Source: Bacteroidales bacterium (GTDB taxonomy: Bacteria; Bacteroidota; Bacteroidia; Bacteroidales; UBA7960). From it: 20,170 nt of DNA. This document shows, piece by piece, positions 6,251-14,533 of the stretch. Position numbers and translations under genes: made by a program. The notes under the pieces are model-generated. The model was given only the letters and a program-made list of their open reading frames with translations, was not told where the DNA came from and made no database searches. The DNA lies in NCBI GenBank assembly GCA_003557765.1, contig PWNO01000279.1, positions 1 to 20,170 on the forward strand. Direction: 5' to 3'. Every line of letters starts with the position of its first letter. Position 1 is the first letter of the stretch.

Positions 6251-9200
6251 ATGAAAATGAAAATATTACTTTTTGTATCTGTGTTTTTGTGGCTCATAAG
6301 CGCTGACAGCCTCTTTGCCCAGGAAACGAAAATCAACTTTGCCCACGAAACAAGTCTTTCTGAAATAAAGTCTAATCATATTGAAAAAACGGTATTATCA
6401 TTTACGTTTGAAGGCCTCAATTTTTTCAATGTAAAAACTGAACAGGGTACATTTACTGAACTTGTGATGCCCAAAGGTTATAGTGTTGGGGAACTGGGTG
6501 CCCCTAAACTGCCAGCCCGTAAAAAACTGATTGAAGTCCCTTTCAATGCCGACGTAGAAGTTGAGGTACTGAGTTATACCACCCAAAAATATGATCTATC
6601 CGAATTTGGCGTGCAATTTCCCATTATGCCGGTGCAACCATCCCTGCGAAAAGATCAGGATCCGGAAGAAGTGCCCTTCAGGCTAAATGCCGCTCATTAT
6701 ACCAAATCTTCTTTTATCGAACACGAGCTCGCAAATGTGGAGGTCATCGGAACCATGAGGGGGATGCAGCTTGGCAGGCTGACCATTGCACCCATAAAGT
6801 ACAATCCGTCAGAAGGTATCATCAAAGTATATAATGACGTGGAAGTAGCCCTGCATTACCAGGGTGCAGATGAACAACTGTCCCGTGAAATCAAAGCCGC
6901 TACATGGTCACCATATTTCAACATTGTGTACAACAAGGTGATCAACCGCTTCGATACCCGAAATATCTTTGATGACTACCCTGATCTTACCCGAAACCCT
7001 GTCAAAATGGTGGTTGTGGCCTACGAAGGTTTCAGGGAAACCCTGGAACCATTCATTGAATGGAAAACCCAACAAGGTTTTGATGTCATTGATGCGTATA
7101 CCGATGAGATTGGCAACACAGCTTCTGATATCCAGTCTTTTATTCACCAACAATACAACAATGCCACTCCGGATGATCCTGCACCAACATTTGTTGTCCT
7201 TGCAGGGGATCACAGCAATTTACCCGCTTCTGCGACGGGTGCAGCCACCAATGAGGTAACTGATTTGTATTATGCATCGGTAGATGGCGACCAGTTTCCG
7301 GAAATGTATGTCGGTCGTTTGTCAGCAAGAAATACCCAGGAGCTGCAGAACCAGATCAATAAGATTTTGTATTACCAGCGATATGAGTTTGCTGATCCGT
7401 CTTATCTTAATGATGCAACCCTGATTGCCGGCCATGACTTCACCTGGAACCCCAGAATTGGGCAACCCACAGTGCAATATGCTACTGATAACTATTTCAA
7501 TACGGCAAATGGTTTTACCAATGTGCATGCCTTTCTTACGGATTACGCAGGATGTTACGATGAAGAACGTATCTCTGTAAGCCTGATTAATTATACAGCA
7601 CACTGTAATTCATCCAGCTGGAGCAACCCTAATCTTTCGGTCAATGACGTGCATCACATGACCAACACTGGCCAATATCCGCTGGCCATTGGCAACTGTT
7701 GCCAAAGTGCTATGTTCAGCGTAGGTGAAAGCATTGGTGAAGCTTGGGTTAGAGCTGAAGAAAGCGGAGCGGTAGCTTACGTGGGGTCAGTTCCCAACAC
7801 ACATTGGTTTGAAGATTTTTACTGGTCTGTTGGCGCATTCCCGATGCAGGGCAATAACAATGGCTACGTTCCTTCAATAGAAGAGACTACCATGGGTGTG
7901 TACGATTCGCAATTTGATGACCAGTATAATGCCGTGGCATCCATAAAATTTGTAGGTAACCTTGCCCTAACCGAAGCACACATACAAAACTATCCTACCC
8001 ACGCTAACGAACTCTGGTACTGGGAGGGCTATCATACCTTAGGCGACCCGTCTACCATGATTTATCTGACGGAGGGCCATGAGAATAACGTCACACACAC
8101 GCCGACCCTGCCCATTGGAATGGATTATTACACCGTAGAAGCTGAGCCTGGCTCATACGTTGGAATATCTATGGATGGCGTGCTCCATGGTGCTTCTTTC
8201 GTTGACGAAACAGGTAAGGTGGACGTTCCCATTAAACCGGTTTTACAGGGAGGTAACGTAAGCATCGTGGTGACCAGGCCGCAGTATATTCCTTACATCG
8301 CAGAGGTTCCTGCGACAACAATGGAAGGTCCATTTGTGGTTTTGGATAATTTCGTCATCAATGATCCGCGGTCTACCGGTCAGGCCAACTATGGCGAATC
8401 ATTCAGCATTGACCTTACTTTGCAAAACGTAGGCGCCGATCCTGCAGAAGAAGTACGCGCAACCCTTACTGGAAAAGACGACTATGTCAGAGTCCTTGAC
8501 GGTGACAAGGTGGTGGCTTTCGAGGCCATGGAAGCAAGTGAAAACGACAACAGCTCAACCGTTACCGAAGCATTTAATTTTGAAGTAAGCAGATACGCGC
8601 CGGATCAGCATCAGGCCACTTTCGAAATAGTCATCACTGATGGTAACGAAACCTGGACCTCTAACCTCAGGATAACAGTGAATGCCCCGGTATTCAAAAT
8701 CAGCCATGATTACATACTGGATGACAGTTTACACGGCAACAACAACAGTCAACTTGATCCGGGTGAAGAAGCCTTGCTTATCTTTGAACTAAGCAACTAT
8801 GGCCATGCCACTGCAAGAGAACCTCTGGTATTGCTCGAGGGAGACTCACCCTATTTAACCATAGAAAAACACACACAGGACATTAAACCGATCAGGGCTG
8901 GTGAAAGCATGCAACTTATCTACCATGTAACGGCCCATCCTTCTACAACAGAAGGCTCAGCAGTTAACCTTGAACTTTTTGTCGAAGACGGACACCATGA
9001 TCACCTGAAAACATTGCTTACCATCGGAAAGCTACCCAAGATAATCATCGGTGAAGGAACAGCCAGTCCTGATGAATACCCATTCTACAACTGGTATAAA
9101 TCCAACCGTTCACAAATGCTTTATACGGTTGATGAGATTGCATCGGGTGAAAGAACAATTCTCCGCATAGGTATGGATGTAGTGCATGCAACCTCCACGC

Positions 9201-10078
9201 CAGCACACCAGATTTTTCCCAATTTTAAGATTATGATCAAACATACTGACAAAAAAGAGCTGGGAAGCGATTTTGAAGACATGTCAGATGCTGCCATAGT
9301 TAAGGAAGTCCCTGCATATCAAATGGCTACAGAAAAGGGTTGGCACTATTTTGATATTGATGCCTTTAATTACGATGGCACCAGTAACCTGATCATTGAA
9401 ATTCTTTGGGGAATAATGGATGATTACGTCAACTGGGCAGATCATTACAGGGTCAGTGGGACTAAAATGGAAAATACCAGGGTTGTTTATGGGTTTGACG
9501 ATAACCAGGCTATCCCGTCCTATGTTGGCAAATCAGATATTTTGCCTAACCTTTTCCTTGAGTTTGCAGCTGATGAACCCGAAGAAATATATAATTTGAC
9601 CTTCATGGTCGAAGACCAAACAGGAAATATGCTTAAAAATGCCCAAGTGCGCATAGGTTCTCTCACAAAGAACACAGATATAAAGGGAGAAACAGATTAT
9701 CTCCTGAATAAGGGGACTTATCATTACGCGGTGCACTTCAAAGATTTTTCAGCAGCGAAAGGAGACGTTGTGGTTAATCAAGACAAGCACCTTGTTGTAA
9801 CCATAAACACAGATGATAATACCTTTATAATGGCTGTTGAGGATGTAAATGTAAAACTTTATCCGAACCCGGCAAATGCAAAATTGTATGTTGAGGTGGA
9901 TGACTATATCAAGAATGTACATATCATAGATATGTTTGGGCGAGTGGTCCATTCATCCAGGGTTAACCAAGAGCAATTGTTACATATCCCATTACAGCGC
10001 ATTCAACCAGGTATGTACATCATACAAATTACAACTTCAAAGGGAGTCATTAATCAAAGCTTCCAGGTAACAAGATAA
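6251..10078 (+). CDS. Secreted gingipain-like C25 cysteine protease with T9SS sorting tail
   Basis: A 1275-residue protein. The start is placed at the ATG at 6251 because a signal peptide follows directly (residues 1-23, ending LFAQ); the open frame continues upstream without protein-like sequence. A gingipain-type propeptide covers about 25-205. The C25 catalytic domain covers about 245-620, with His451 in YTAHCNSSSW and Cys484 in IGNCCQSAMF. The 33-residue His-Cys spacing equals that of gingipain R (His211/Cys244). Then come an Ig-like C25 C-terminal domain, two CARDB-like beta domains (about 695-935), a roughly 170-residue adhesin-like module, a carboxypeptidase-regulatory-like domain (about 1117-1195) and a Por secretion tail (about 1198-1275, with LYPNPA near its start and a FQVTR end). 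The tail marks export by the type IX system and attachment to the cell surface or release. No T9SS component gene is in the window. Likely role: extracellular protein breakdown. Confidence 0.95.
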   Translation: MKMKILLFVSVFLWLISADSLFAQETKINFAHETSLSEIKSNHIEKTVLSFTFEGLNFFNVKTEQGTFTELVMPKGYSVGELGAPKLPARKKLIEVPFNADVEVEVLSYTTQKYDLSEFGVQFPIMPVQPSLRKDQDPEEVPFRLNAAHYTKSSFIEHELANVEVIGTMRGMQLGRLTIAPIKYNPSEGIIKVYNDVEVALHYQGADEQLSREIKAATWSPYFNIVYNKVINRFDTRNIFDDYPDLTRNPVKMVVVAYEGFRETLEPFIEWKTQQGFDVIDAYTDEIGNTASDIQSFIHQQYNNATPDDPAPTFVVLAGDHSNLPASATGAATNEVTDLYYASVDGDQFPEMYVGRLSARNTQELQNQINKILYYQRYEFADPSYLNDATLIAGHDFTWNPRIGQPTVQYATDNYFNTANGFTNVHAFLTDYAGCYDEERISVSLINYTAHCNSSSWSNPNLSVNDVHHMTNTGQYPLAIGNCCQSAMFSVGESIGEAWVRAEESGAVAYVGSVPNTHWFEDFYWSVGAFPMQGNNNGYVPSIEETTMGVYDSQFDDQYNAVASIKFVGNLALTEAHIQNYPTHANELWYWEGYHTLGDPSTMIYLTEGHENNVTHTPTLPIGMDYYTVEAEPGSYVGISMDGVLHGASFVDETGKVDVPIKPVLQGGNVSIVVTRPQYIPYIAEVPATTMEGPFVVLDNFVINDPRSTGQANYGESFSIDLTLQNVGADPAEEVRATLTGKDDYVRVLDGDKVVAFEAMEASENDNSSTVTEAFNFEVSRYAPDQHQATFEIVITDGNETWTSNLRITVNAPVFKISHDYILDDSLHGNNNSQLDPGEEALLIFELSNYGHATAREPLVLLEGDSPYLTIEKHTQDIKPIRAGESMQLIYHVTAHPSTTEGSAVNLELFVEDGHHDHLKTLLTIGKLPKIIIGEGTASPDEYPFYNWYKSNRSQMLYTVDEIASGERTILRIGMDVVHATSTPAHQIFPNFKIMIKHTDKKELGSDFEDMSDAAIVKEVPAYQMATEKGWHYFDIDAFNYDGTSNLIIEILWGIMDDYVNWADHYRVSGTKMENTRVVYGFDDNQAIPSYVGKSDILPNLFLEFAADEPEEIYNLTFMVEDQTGNMLKNAQVRIGSLTKNTDIKGETDYLLNKGTYHYAVHFKDFSAAKGDVVVNQDKHLVVTINTDDNTFIMAVEDVNVKLYPNPANAKLYVEVDDYIKNVHIIDMFGRVVHSSRVNQEQLLHIPLQRIQPGMYIIQITTSKGVINQSFQVTR

Positions 10079-10100
10079 AATCAGAAAAAAACTGATCAAA

Positions 10101-10141
10101 AAAAAAACGGGACTATCTTATTAATATAGTCCCATTTTTTG
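10101..10141 (+). terminator. Rho-independent terminator of the C25 protease gene
   Basis: Perfect 8-bp stem GGGACTAT (10109-10116) with ATAGTCCC (10126-10133), followed by ATTTTTTG. An A-run precedes the stem. It lies about 30 nt after the stop. Confidence 0.93.
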
Positions 10142-10236
10142 TTATTTTTGGTATACAGGTGAATACAATGACCTGGATGTTTTAATAAACCTGAAATGAC
10201 ACTACTTATAAGGTTAGGTTTACCAAACGATTCTCT

Positions 10237-11322
10237 ATGAAAAGCAGATACTCATTACCTCTGGGAAAACCATTCGGTATCAGGGTGGCTGTTCACTGGA
10301 CGTTTTCTCTGTTGATTGCATGGATTGTCATTATTAGCCTGGCACGCGGACTGGCGTTGCCACAAGTCATCATGCATATCTTTTTTGTCCTTGCCCTTTT
10401 CGTTTGTGTCGTTTTACACGAACTTGGGCATTCGCTTGCAGCCATCAGGCTGGGCGGTGAAGTGAGCAGCATCACACTGCTTCCTATCGGTGGAATGGCT
10501 CACCTTTCCAGGATGCCTGAAAAGCCACGTGATGAGTTTCTTGTATCCGCAGCGGGTCCGTTGGTGAATGTGGTGATTGCCATACTTCTTTGGATATATC
10601 TCGTTATTTTGCAGCGCGTTGACATTGATAATATGGAATTCCATACCATCACCAGGCAGAATTTTGCGCTCATGCTAATGGCGGCCAACCTGTTTATCGT
10701 GGTTTTTAACCTCATTCCAGCATTTCCCATGGATGGAGGCAGGTTGTTCCGATCCGCATTATCCATGAGGCTTAGCAGGCTTAAAGCCACCCGGATAGCC
10801 AAGGACATCGGGCAAATCTTTGCAGTGTTCTTCATCATAGCCGGCCTTTTCTTTAATCCATTCCTCGTTGTCATCGGCTTTTTCATCCTGCTGGGAGCCA
10901 AGGGAGAGTATGAAATGATCAAATACCAGGAGATCCTGAGAGACGCTACCGTAGATGATATTGTAAAAACCGAATATGCGGAATTGGATGAAGACAGCAC
11001 CCTGGGCGAAGCCGCCGAAAAACTGGTGCACATCTCCGATAATGGATTTGTTATCAATTCGGATGGTGAGTTTGCCGGTATTCTGACTAAAAATGACCTG
11101 ATCAATGGTTTAAGCAAGCACGGTAAGGCTACCACAATTAAAGAGGTGTTGCTGCGTGAGCCGGAAAAAGTAGAAACAGATACGCCCTTGTTTAATGTGT
11201 ACCAGGACATGCAGCGAAACAGGAAATACCTGATGCCAGTATTTGATCGGGGTCAGTTCAAAGGTGTGCTGGATCTTGAAAACCTGCATGAGTTTTTCCT
11301 TATCAGAAAAGCCACGCAATAA
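10237..11322 (+). CDS. Site-2 protease (M50) with C-terminal CBS domains
   Basis: A 361-residue membrane metalloprotease. The zinc motif HELGH is at 61-65, and the third ligand lies in NLIPAFPMDGGR (158-169), with Asp166. About six membrane segments span residues 20-222. A CBS pair follows at about 237-355, with weak but recognisable halves near ATVDDIVKT (237-245) and ATTIKEVLL. CBS domains in this M50 subgroup bind nucleotides and are thought to gate the protease. These enzymes cut substrates such as anti-sigma factors or signal peptide remnants within the membrane. The partner is unknown. The response regulator gene begins 50 nt downstream on the same strand, so joint transcription is likely. 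Confidence 0.95.
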   Translation: MKSRYSLPLGKPFGIRVAVHWTFSLLIAWIVIISLARGLALPQVIMHIFFVLALFVCVVLHELGHSLAAIRLGGEVSSITLLPIGGMAHLSRMPEKPRDEFLVSAAGPLVNVVIAILLWIYLVILQRVDIDNMEFHTITRQNFALMLMAANLFIVVFNLIPAFPMDGGRLFRSALSMRLSRLKATRIAKDIGQIFAVFFIIAGLFFNPFLVVIGFFILLGAKGEYEMIKYQEILRDATVDDIVKTEYAELDEDSTLGEAAEKLVHISDNGFVINSDGEFAGILTKNDLINGLSKHGKATTIKEVLLREPEKVETDTPLFNVYQDMQRNRKYLMPVFDRGQFKGVLDLENLHEFFLIRKATQ

Positions 11323-11372
11323 ATAATCAGCGGACCAATTTACTACCAAGTGACCACAACGACGTCAAATTG

Positions 11373-11759
11373 ATGAAAACAGAAGCTCCCGATAAGAAAA
11401 CCCATATCTTGATTGTGGATGATGAAAAGACAGCGCATCAGCTTTATAAACTGATGCTTAAAAGTAAAGGATACCGATTATCGCATGCAGAAAACGGAAA
11501 GGAAGCCGTTGAAGCATTTAAGCATCACCCGGACATCAGCGTGATTCTGATGGACATCAAAATGCCAGAGATGAATGGCTATGAGGCTACCAAAGAGATC
11601 CGAAAGAAAAACAAAAAAGTAAAAATCATTGCACAAACGGCCTATGCCCTGCAGGCCGACAAGAAGAAAGCCTTTGAAGCGGGATGCGATGCGCACCTGG
11701 CCAAGCCGGTGGACAGGGAATTGCTTTTACGCAAGATCAACGAGTGCCTTAAACGATAA
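11373..11759 (+). CDS. Single-domain response regulator (CheY-like receiver)
   Basis: A 128-residue receiver domain with no output domain. Numbered from the ATG at 11373, the acidic pair is Asp16/Asp17 in ILIVDDE, the phospho-acceptor is Asp61 in LMDIKMPEMNG, the switch Thr is Thr89 and the conserved Lys is Lys111 in AKPVD. A TTG three bases earlier is a less likely start. All residues for phosphorylation are present, so it should be a working phosphorylation relay or a regulator that acts through protein contacts. No histidine kinase gene lies in the window. It follows the M50 protease gene by 50 nt and converges with the ApgM-like gene. Confidence 0.95.
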   Translation: MKTEAPDKKTHILIVDDEKTAHQLYKLMLKSKGYRLSHAENGKEAVEAFKHHPDISVILMDIKMPEMNGYEATKEIRKKNKKVKIIAQTAYALQADKKKAFEAGCDAHLAKPVDRELLLRKINECLKR

Positions 11760-11846
11760 AGAGCAGAAAGATTAAAATAAGCGGTTGTCACATATTGTCC
11801 GGCAATTCTTTAACCTCTGCATCACAGGCAGTAAGCACATACGATC

Positions 11847-13061
11847 TTAGTGCATCAGACCAAGGAAGTGCCTGATGAATTCATCACCTTTCAACAGACC
11901 AAGCTCCCCTTTTTCTACAGATTTTTCATCATATTGTTGTACAGCATCTCCATCAACTCCGGGCTGATAAATCAAAAATGGAACCGGGTCATGTGTATGT
12001 GTACGCAGATCACAGGGTGTGGGGTGGTCAGGAAGCAGAGCCAAAGAAACATGTTCATCCATCTTTTCCGTTTGCTCCATAATGAATTTCACCACACGCT
12101 GATCCAGGTATTCCAGTGTGCGTACCTTAAGCTCTGCATCTCCTTCGTGTCCTGCTTCATCGCTTGCTTCAATGTGCAGGTATACCAGATCAGTATCTTC
12201 CAGCGCCTTCACGGCAGCCGCAGCCTTGCCCTCATAATTGGTGTCATGCAGTCCGGTTGAACCGGGCACCTTGATCGCCTTAAACCCGGCATACGCTCCG
12301 ATGCCATAAATGAGATCTACGGCTGAAATCACCGCTCCGCTTTTACCATACAACTCCTTGAAGGATTTCATGCTTGGCCGGTAACCAGCAGACCAGAACC
12401 ACACCGAATTGGCCGGATCTTTCCCTTCAGCAATTCTTTTACGGTTTATGGGATGGTTGCCCAAAAGAGCCTGTGACTGCAGAATTAAATCATTCAGCAG
12501 TCCGGCAGTGGATTCACCCTCCCGGCTCCGGCTCTCCACCATCACCTGTTTAAAAGGTTTACCGGGTACGTCGTGGGGTGGCGTGCAGACCACCTGGTCA
12601 GATCCGCCGTTAAGCACAAAAAGATGCCTGTAACTGACTCCAGGGTAAAAACGGTAACGATCTCCCGATAGCTTATTATTCAGCATCGCAATGAGCTCAT
12701 GTGATTCTTCTGTGGGGATATGCCCGGCACTGTGATTTTTGATCCTGTTCGCTTCATCAATACAGATCAGGTTAACACGCATGGCCAGGTCCGAGGCATT
12801 CAATTCAATGCCCATGCTGGCCGCTTCCAGCACTCCCCTGCCCTGATACACTTCCCTGACGTCATAACCCAAAACGGCCATATTGGCAATCTCACTGCCC
12901 GGCGGCATGTCATCCGGCACAGTTTTTAATAGGCCGCAACGGCTTTTTGCACACAATGCATCAATATGCGGCGTCCTTGCCGCCATCAATGGCGTCATAT
13001 TTCCCAATTTCTCAATGGGATAATCAGAACAACCGTCCGCAAGAATGATAATATACTTCAT
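11847..13061 (-). CDS. apgM: ApgM-family phosphoglycerate mutase-like protein, proposed homoserine kinase
   Basis: A 404-residue alkaline-phosphatase-superfamily enzyme of the archaeal-type cofactor-independent phosphoglycerate mutase family. The metal site is Asp9 in ILADG. The likely phospho-Ser56 is in PPGSEIANMAVLGYD (53-67). The second metal cluster is DEAGHEGD (301-308) and PDH (344-346) with His355 or His357. Family knowledge: a Bacteroidota and Chlorobi branch found with thrA and thrC in genomes lacking classical thrB has been proposed as homoserine kinase (TIGR02535-type). The gene here follows thrC on the same strand after 39 nt, which supports that role and would make homoserine phosphate for the neighbour. 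Glycolytic mutase activity is the alternative. No GHMP-type homoserine kinase is in the window. Confidence 0.9.
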   Translation of the reverse strand: MKYIIILADGCSDYPIEKLGNMTPLMAARTPHIDALCAKSRCGLLKTVPDDMPPGSEIANMAVLGYDVREVYQGRGVLEAASMGIELNASDLAMRVNLICIDEANRIKNHSAGHIPTEESHELIAMLNNKLSGDRYRFYPGVSYRHLFVLNGGSDQVVCTPPHDVPGKPFKQVMVESRSREGESTAGLLNDLILQSQALLGNHPINRKRIAEGKDPANSVWFWSAGYRPSMKSFKELYGKSGAVISAVDLIYGIGAYAGFKAIKVPGSTGLHDTNYEGKAAAAVKALEDTDLVYLHIEASDEAGHEGDAELKVRTLEYLDQRVVKFIMEQTEKMDEHVSLALLPDHPTPCDLRTHTHDPVPFLIYQPGVDGDAVQQYDEKSVEKGELGLLKGDEFIRHFLGLMH

Positions 13062-13100
13062 ACTTCTTCCTTCTTCTACTTTATAACTTACTTTTACTTC

Positions 13101-14465
13101 TTACTTTCCGTTTTCCATAAGGTGTTTTTTAAACAGACTATAATCATGCGCCATGTGCAGGTAATGCTCTTTCTGCTCTTCAAGCCCCTGCAAGGCCGGT
13201 GGCAGTTCGGGATCAAAGTGCAGGATCTCCCTGATTTGTTCGGGAAATTTCGCTGGATGGGCGGTTTCAAGAACCACGAACAATTTATCCGTGTGGTCTT
13301 CAGAAATGGTGTCGAGGTATTTTTGCAGCCCGGCCCAGCCCACCGCGCCATGGGGCTCCAGCAGCAACGCATATTGCTTCCAGGCTTCCGCTATGGTAGC
13401 CCTTGTTTCCTGATCACTGACCGCGAATGATGTCAAATGCCGTCGCATGGTCGCCATATCAGGCATCCTGCCGATCACACCGCTTTCATTCATCCTACCG
13501 CCATAAAGGTCCACAAGCCTGGCCAGGTTACTGGGATGCCCCACATTCATCGCACTGCTCAGGCAATTTTTCGAGGGCACGATTTTTTCATAACGGCCGG
13601 TTTCGAGAAACACGGGAAACTCATCATTCTCATTCACGGCAATCACCATTTTCTCGACTGGCAAGCCCATATGCCAGGCAAGCATCCCTCCCATCATATC
13701 ACCGAAATTACCTGAAGGGATTACAAAATTCGCTTTTTCATCTTGATTTACAGCAAGTTGTGCCCATGCATAGAAATAATATACGGCTTGTGGAAGCAGG
13801 CGGCCGATGTTGATGGAATTCGCAGAAGAAAGATTAAGATCTTTAAGGTCTAAATCTCCAAAGGCTTTTTTCACCATCGCCTGGCAGTCATCAAACTTTC
13901 CATCGATGGCAATCACCTCCACGTTTTTACCCAGGGTGGTCATTTGCTTGCGCTGCCGTGGCGTCACCTCCTTTTCTGGAAACAGGATCAGCACCCTGAT
14001 ATTGTCAAGTCCATAAAAAGCATTGGCGATGGCGCTTCCTGTATCTCCTGAAGTGGCTGTAAGGATGTAGAGCTCCCTGTTCTCCTGCTCCAGGAAATAA
14101 TTCATCAGCCGTCCCATCATGCGCGCAGCAAAATCCTTAAATGAGGCAGTGGGCCCTTGATCCAGCCGCATCACAAATTTTCTATCCGTGACATGCTCCA
14201 GCGGTACCGGATAGTCATAGGCATCATCCACCAGTTCGCGCAATCGTTCAGCAGGCACCTCATCCTGCAAGAATGCGTGCAAGACGGCATAGGCCACATC
14301 CGAATAATCCTGATCGGCAAAGTCAGCCATCACAGCCTTATCCAATGCAGGTATGTGAGATGGCATATATAATCCATAATCCGGAGCCTGTCCTTTCAGC
14401 AACGCATCCCTGAAAGATACCACCGGTGACTGCCCATTCGTTGAATAATAAGTGATCCTATCCAT
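13101..14465 (-). CDS. thrC: Threonine synthase
   Basis: A 454-residue PLP enzyme that turns O-phosphohomoserine into threonine in the cytoplasm. The N-terminus (MDRITYYSTNGQSPVVSFRD) is typical of the yeast/E. coli-type threonine synthase. The PLP lysine is Lys110 in TASFKDFA (107-113). The phosphate-binding and Ser/Thr-rich loop ATSGDTGSA (about 136-144) and the SGNFGDMMGG glycine loop are intact. Length fits the family. It is the middle gene of a minus-strand cluster, 68 nt after the PLP sulfur enzyme gene and 39 nt before the ApgM-like gene. Confidence 0.97.
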   Translation of the reverse strand: MDRITYYSTNGQSPVVSFRDALLKGQAPDYGLYMPSHIPALDKAVMADFADQDYSDVAYAVLHAFLQDEVPAERLRELVDDAYDYPVPLEHVTDRKFVMRLDQGPTASFKDFAARMMGRLMNYFLEQENRELYILTATSGDTGSAIANAFYGLDNIRVLILFPEKEVTPRQRKQMTTLGKNVEVIAIDGKFDDCQAMVKKAFGDLDLKDLNLSSANSINIGRLLPQAVYYFYAWAQLAVNQDEKANFVIPSGNFGDMMGGMLAWHMGLPVEKMVIAVNENDEFPVFLETGRYEKIVPSKNCLSSAMNVGHPSNLARLVDLYGGRMNESGVIGRMPDMATMRRHLTSFAVSDQETRATIAEAWKQYALLLEPHGAVGWAGLQKYLDTISEDHTDKLFVVLETAHPAKFPEQIREILHFDPELPPALQGLEEQKEHYLHMAHDYSLFKKHLMENGK

Positions 14466-14533
14466 ATCATTCGCATCTTATAAAACACACTCCACAGCCC
14501 AGGTGCTGCAGTTACATTGCTTGCTTCTTTTCC

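Noticed and set aside
10143..10150. Exact TAnnTTTG match (TATTTTTG) before the site-2 protease
   Set aside because: It overlaps the T-run of the preceding terminator, where such matches are expected by chance, and has no -33 partner.
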